Assembly (NCBI GenBank): GCA_900315785.1
Contig: ONAL01000001.1
Location: 50,224-114,223 of the forward strand
Length of the DNA stretch: 64,000 nt
Source: an uncultured Eubacteriales bacterium
Lineage (GTDB): Bacteria; Bacillota; Clostridia; Oscillospirales; Acutalibacteraceae
Direction of reading: 5' to 3'
The position numbers and the translations under genes were made by a program. The notes below the pieces were generated by a model that saw only the letters and a list, made by a program, of their open reading frames with translations, did no database searches and had not been told where the DNA came from. Below, one piece after another: positions 61,290-64,000 of the stretch. Each line of letters begins with the position of its first letter. The first letter of the stretch is position 1.

Positions 61290-61964
61290 TTATTTTACTC
61301 CGTACTTCTCGTAATAAGCGTCGATTGCTGTCTTAATTTTATCGTCGATGATAACCTTGCCCTTGTATTCCTTATTATAAAGGTGCTCTACAACCTCAGC
61401 CATTGTGACAATAGCCGCGGTCTTGAGACCGTATTTTTCCTCGATTTCAGCGAGAGCGGACTTTTCGCCCTGACCTCTCTCCATTCTGTCTACGGAAACC
61501 ACAAGACCTACGGGAGATACATCGCCCTGAGCCTTGATAATCGGGAGTGTTTCCTGAATCGAGGTTCCCGCGGTTGTAACGTCCTCAATGATGATAACCT
61601 TGTCGCCGTCGGAGATTGGGCTTCCGAGCAGAATACCCGTGTCGCCGTGGTCCTTGACCTCTTTGCGGTTTGAGCAATACTTGACGTCCTTGCCGAACTT
61701 GTCCGCAATAGCGATAGAAGCGGTTACAGAAAGCGGAATACCCTTGTAAGCGGGTCCGAAAAGCACGTCGAAGTCAAGACCGAAGTTGTCGTTAACAGCC
61801 TGAGCATAGTACTCTCCGAGACGTTTGAGCTGAGAGCCTGTGCGGTAGAAGCCTGTGTTTACAAAGAAAGGAGTTTTTCTGCCGCTCTTTGTGACAAAGT
61901 CTCCGAATTTGAGCACGTTGCAATCAACCATAAACTCGATAAATTCCTGTTTGTACTTTTCCAT
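61290..61964 (-). CDS. pyrE: Orotate phosphoribosyltransferase
   Basis: Makes OMP from orotate and PRPP in pyrimidine synthesis. About 224 residues. PRPP-binding motif VIIIEDVTTAGTS near residue 130, substrate loop GPAYKGIPL. I chose ATG 61964 (MEKYKQEF), seven bases after GGAGGT; longer reading frames have no site. It stands apart from other pyr genes and leads a repair/topology run. Confidence 0.95.
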   Translation of the reverse strand: MEKYKQEFIEFMVDCNVLKFGDFVTKSGRKTPFFVNTGFYRTGSQLKRLGEYYAQAVNDNFGLDFDVLFGPAYKGIPLSVTASIAIADKFGKDVKYCSNRKEVKDHGDTGILLGSPISDGDKVIIIEDVTTAGTSIQETLPIIKAQGDVSPVGLVVSVDRMERGQGEKSALAEIEEKYGLKTAAIVTMAEVVEHLYNKEYKGKVIIDDKIKTAIDAYYEKYGVK

Positions 61965-62015
61965 AAAAATTACCTCCGACCTGAAATTTGCATTTTTACA
62001 CATTTTAACTTTTAT

Positions 62016-62045
62016 AATATAACACAACATATTGTGTTGTGTAAA
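62016..62045 (-). promoter_or_regulatory. pyrE promoter with palindromic operator
   Basis: Minus strand TTTACA (62040-62045), 18 bases, TATATT (62016-62021). An inverted repeat AACACAA-cata-TTGTGTT (62021-62038) fills the spacer, where a bound repressor would block RNA polymerase. No PyrR-type attenuator or terminator hairpin is visible in the leader of about 50 bases. Confidence 0.65.
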
Positions 62046-62137
62046 GATTTGCGACACAACTGTAATCTAAAATTCCGCGGCAGAATTAACCGTTACAAAT
62101 TTTAAAACTTTTGTTCTAAAAGCACAAGAAAACATAG

Positions 62138-62168
62138 AAAAAATCCCAAGGCAGTCAGCCGTGGGATT
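62138..62168 (-). terminator. Intrinsic terminator of the tfoX-methyltransferase unit
   Basis: Minus strand AATCCCA ... TGGGATT stem (62162-62168 and 62142-62148) with an inner GGC/GCC pair, then TTTTTT. The stem includes the stop region of the methyltransferase gene. Confidence 0.85.
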
Positions 62169-62952
62169 TGGTCGAACGATATATTTCGATGTGGATTTGA
62201 TGTTTCAGAGATAAGGGCTCGTCGTACTTTGAAAGAATCGTGCGATACTCGTTTTCAAACCTCTCGGTCATTTCCTTTGAAAGCCGCGCTCCGACGCCTC
62301 GGCAGCTTATTATTCTGCCGAGCCATGCCTCTCTTGTGAAGGTAAGATTCACGTTATAGGAGTGAATAGTTTCGATTTCAAACCTGCCCTCTGCCCAACT
62401 CGGAAAACTATATCTGAAGCTTCTGAAGCCCTTTCCGCTCCAGTCGGGATTATACTTGAGAACAAGGCTCTCCATTTCGGCGATTTTGTCGTCCTCATAA
62501 GGCAGCCAGTCCATAAAGATTTTGCAGAACAGACCGTTCGGACGCAGAACTCTGAAAATCTCGGCGGAAGCCTTTTCTTCGTCAAAGTAATGAAAGCACT
62601 GAACTGCGGTCACAACGTCAAAGCAGTCGTCACGAAAGCCCGTGTCCTCTGCCGAACACACCCTGAAATCAACGCAGTCTATCCCCTTTTTCTCACAAAG
62701 CTTTTTGCCGAAAGCAATCTGATTTTCGGAGATATCCGTCGCGGTAAATTTTGCGCCCGTGTCACTGAGATTAATCGGCAAAACAGCCGTGCCGCTGCCG
62801 AGGTCGAGAATTCTCTGACCTCTCTTTCCTATTCCGAAGCTTATCAGTTTTTTGTACATACTTTCGGGATAGATATCGCGAAACCTCGAATAATAATCAG
62901 AGGTTTTGCCGAAATCAAACTCGTTTCCGTTATCGATAAAACTCAGCTTCAT
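62155..62952 (-). CDS. Class I SAM-dependent methyltransferase
   Basis: 265 residues. Motif I ILDLGSGTAVLP near residue 50, then ATDISENQI, and FDVVTAVQCFHYF at motif IV, the UbiE/Methyltransf_11 pattern. Substrate unknown. ATG 62952 overlaps the TfoX-like gene stop by 4 bases. Confidence 0.85.
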   Translation of the reverse strand: MKLSFIDNGNEFDFGKTSDYYSRFRDIYPESMYKKLISFGIGKRGQRILDLGSGTAVLPINLSDTGAKFTATDISENQIAFGKKLCEKKGIDCVDFRVCSAEDTGFRDDCFDVVTAVQCFHYFDEEKASAEIFRVLRPNGLFCKIFMDWLPYEDDKIAEMESLVLKYNPDWSGKGFRSFRYSFPSWAEGRFEIETIHSYNVNLTFTREAWLGRIISCRGVGARLSKEMTERFENEYRTILSKYDEPLSLKHQIHIEIYRSTKSHG

Positions 62953-63266
62953 TTCTTCTTTTTCTTAGGCGCAGGAAGCTCGACGACCATAGCGTTGAGG
63001 AGCTGTGACAGGAAGTCTCTGTCCTCGATATCCTCTATCATAAGCATTTCCTTCGCGCCTTCATACGGAAGCTCATACGGCGCGTCGGGCATAAGAGCCT
63101 TTGCGAATTTGGTGGGCTTTACGAGAAAACGGTTATCGTAGATTCCGCCGAAAACCTTTCCCTGAAAATAAAGAACATATTCTCCCATCATTGCTCGGTA
63201 TGAAATATCGTCAAGCTCACTGAGCTGTTCGAGCACATAGTCCAGATAATCTTTAGTTGAAGCCAT
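62949..63266 (-). CDS. TfoX/Sxy N-terminal-domain protein
   Basis: About 105 residues: the TfoX N-terminal domain only (MMGEYVLYFQGKVFGGIYDNRFLVKPT), ending in a Lys-rich tail. Proteobacterial TfoX/Sxy regulates competence, but short Firmicute members have no proven role. I chose ATG 63266 (MASTKDY), with AGGGGAG upstream. Promoter at 63296-63324. Confidence 0.85.
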   Translation of the reverse strand: MASTKDYLDYVLEQLSELDDISYRAMMGEYVLYFQGKVFGGIYDNRFLVKPTKFAKALMPDAPYELPYEGAKEMLMIEDIEDRDFLSQLLNAMVVELPAPKKKKK

Positions 63267-63295
63267 CTTGCACTCCCCTTTGTTTTGATAAACAA

Positions 63296-63324
63296 ATTGT
63301 AACACGAATCAAAAAATATGGCAA
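63296..63324 (-). promoter_or_regulatory. Promoter of the tfoX-methyltransferase unit
   Basis: Minus strand TTGCCA (63319-63324), 17 bases, TACAAT (63296-63301) with an extended TG. The insertion sequence to the right therefore ends upstream of about 63325. Confidence 0.72.
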
Positions 63325-63429
63325 TAGAGCCCATTGTATTTGTACTGACGGTATGATAAAATATCCCAAAGGAGTCTGAAAGTTTGAAAGAACGTGATTT
63401 AAGAGCGCCATAAAAAAGAGCGCAAGAAA

Positions 63430-63450
63430 ACAAGCTACCATAAAGATAGC
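63430..63450 (-). terminator. Weak hairpin after the transposase
   Basis: Minus strand GCTATC-tttat-GGTAGC followed by TTGTTTTC, about 20 bases after the transposase stop. The rest of the gap (63325-63430) is AT-rich; it has GAGCGC twice in direct orientation (about 63395-63421), and nothing else that I could identify. Confidence 0.5.
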
Positions 63451-63469
63451 AAAAATAAAATGTTAAAAA

Positions 63470-64000
63470 TCAAGAAGCAATGATATACCCTTGTCTTTGA
63501 AGTATAAATATAGCTTCATCAAAGCTAACAGTTCTATGTTGGGGCGGTAAATCTGATTTTTTGTACAAATCAGGATTGTATGGTTCATTCTTCTTAAGTA
63601 TGTTGTAAATAGCGGTAAGCAAAGTGCGAGCTATAGCAATGATAGCTTTCTTGTGACCTCTGCGCTTTTTGAGGGCAAGATAACGGTAGCGAATTTCAGG
63701 GTGTTTGTTTCCTTTGATTGCGGCAAGTGCGCACTGAACTAATAAAGGCTTAATGTAAGCGCCGCCTCGACTGATACGAGTGGTTTTCTTTTTACCGGCG
63801 CTTTCGTTATTCTGAGGAGTTAAACCTGCCCAAGAACAAAGATGTTTTGATGTTGGGAACACGGACATATCTACACCGATTTCCGAGATAATAGAAACTG
63901 CGGAAAACGATTTGATACCCGGAACAGTCAGAATTAAATTGAGCTGTGGCAGGTACTTCTCAGAAAGATTAAGAATAACCGATTCAAGATTATCTTTACA
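63470..64000 (-). CDS. IS110-family transposase, C-terminal part (cut by window edge)
   Basis: Open in one frame from the right edge to TGA 63470, about 176 residues. The segments [35 protein letters not shown] and [15 protein letters not shown] are the IS110/IS116/IS902 C-terminal (Transposase_20) domain, with the conserved serine region. IS110 transposases use a DEDD N-domain and a bridge RNA from the element's non-coding end. The N-terminal part lies beyond the window. Confidence 0.92.
   Translation of the reverse strand, partial: CKDNLESVILNLSEKYLPQLNLILTVPGIKSFSAVSIISEIGVDMSVFPTSKHLCSWAGLTPQNNESAGKKKTTRISRGGAYIKPLLVQCALAAIKGNKHPEIRYRYLALKKRRGHKKAIIAIARTLLTAIYNILKKNEPYNPDLYKKSDLPPQHRTVSFDEAIFILQRQGYIIAS
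63470..64000 (-). mobile_element. IS110-family insertion sequence, partial
   Basis: Defined only by its transposase C-terminus. The left boundary lies somewhere between about 63325 (promoter of the neighbour unit) and 63470; IS110 elements lack clear terminal inverted repeats, so the end cannot be fixed by eye. It is intact as far as visible: no stop or frameshift in the 531 bases present. Confidence 0.75.

Noticed and set aside
61965-62057. Longer pyrE start
   Set aside because: The added residues do not resemble the family, run through the promoter region, and lack a ribosome-binding site; ATG 61964 has GGAGGT at good spacing.
63325-63433. Open frames of 60-80 codons between tfoX and the transposase
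   Set aside because: They lack ribosome-binding sites and family motifs, and one runs through the tfoX promoter and gene. I treat the stretch as AT-rich non-coding flank.
1-64000. tRNA, rRNA, CRISPR arrays, prophage or defence islands
   Set aside because: None was found: no cloverleaf-like clusters, no regularly spaced repeats, no integrase or phage genes; only the IS110 fragment at the right edge is mobile.

Overview
This window is chromosomal DNA from a spore-forming, single-membrane Firmicute, most likely a clostridial member of the Ruminococcus/Oscillospiraceae type. The call rests on gene content: spo0A with spoIVB, yunB and bofA-like sporulation genes; a CD1247-type zinc-ribbon gene beside efp; a DUF4364 gene; split purH functions (AICAR formyltransferase plus PurO-type IMP cyclohydrolase); and the clostridial orders miaB-ylbF/ymcA-mutS-mutL-miaA and plsX-rnc-radical SAM-smc-ftsY. 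Nearly everything is housekeeping. Genes are packed tightly, with many 4-bp ATGA overlaps, and most lie on the minus strand. I saw no tRNA, rRNA, CRISPR array or prophage. No gap between genes exceeds 300 bases.

Layout, with minus-strand operons read from high to low coordinate. 1-6.8 kb: miaB, a YlbF/YmcA-family gene, mutS, mutL and the 5' part of miaA (tRNA A37 modification plus mismatch repair). 6.9-10.5 kb: rpsU, aroQ, an aminopeptidase P-type gene, efp, the CD1247-type gene and yunB. 10.6-28.1 kb: one long information-processing block: rRNA/tRNA methyltransferase, dprA, topA, trmFO, plsX, rnc, radical SAM, smc, then ftsY, rdgB, yhbY, nadD, yqeK, rsfS, leuS. 28.1-29.5 kb: infC-rpmI-rplT behind a strong promoter and an attenuator leader. 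29.5-33.7 kb: a four-gene cassette (cytidylyltransferase, zinc dehydrogenase, pentose-phosphate epimerase, CDP-polyol phosphotransferase) that looks like synthesis and polymerisation of an activated polyol phosphate for a teichoic-acid-like polymer.

33.9-35.3 kb (plus): a CPBP membrane protease and tadA, converging on cca. 35.3-39.4 kb (minus): a CtpE-like P-type ATPase, a small membrane protein and cca. 39.6-43.9 kb (plus): spoIVB, spo0A with 0A boxes upstream, and copper ATPase copA. 43.9-44.5 kb: a small membrane protein and XRE regulator behind a consensus promoter that carries two copies of one palindrome. 44.6-51.5 kb: purine operon purE-F-M-N-O-AICARFT-D. 51.6-54.3 kb: NfeD/SPFH pair, DUF4364 regulator, BofA-like protein, secG. 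54.4-62.0 kb: pyrE-radC-uvrB-parE-parC. 62.2-64.0 kb: a TfoX-like protein, a methyltransferase, and an IS110-type transposase cut by the right edge.

I did not find a clearly new multi-gene defence or mobile system. The best leads are regulatory: an AUC start on infC with a mutually exclusive antiterminator/terminator; a radical SAM gene whose only plausible start is AUU, overlapping the rnc stop; an RNA switch or pseudoknot candidate covering the ftsY ribosome-binding site; a terminator hairpin whose 3' arm is the yunB Shine-Dalgarno; the paired XRE operators; and the polyol-phosphate cassette.
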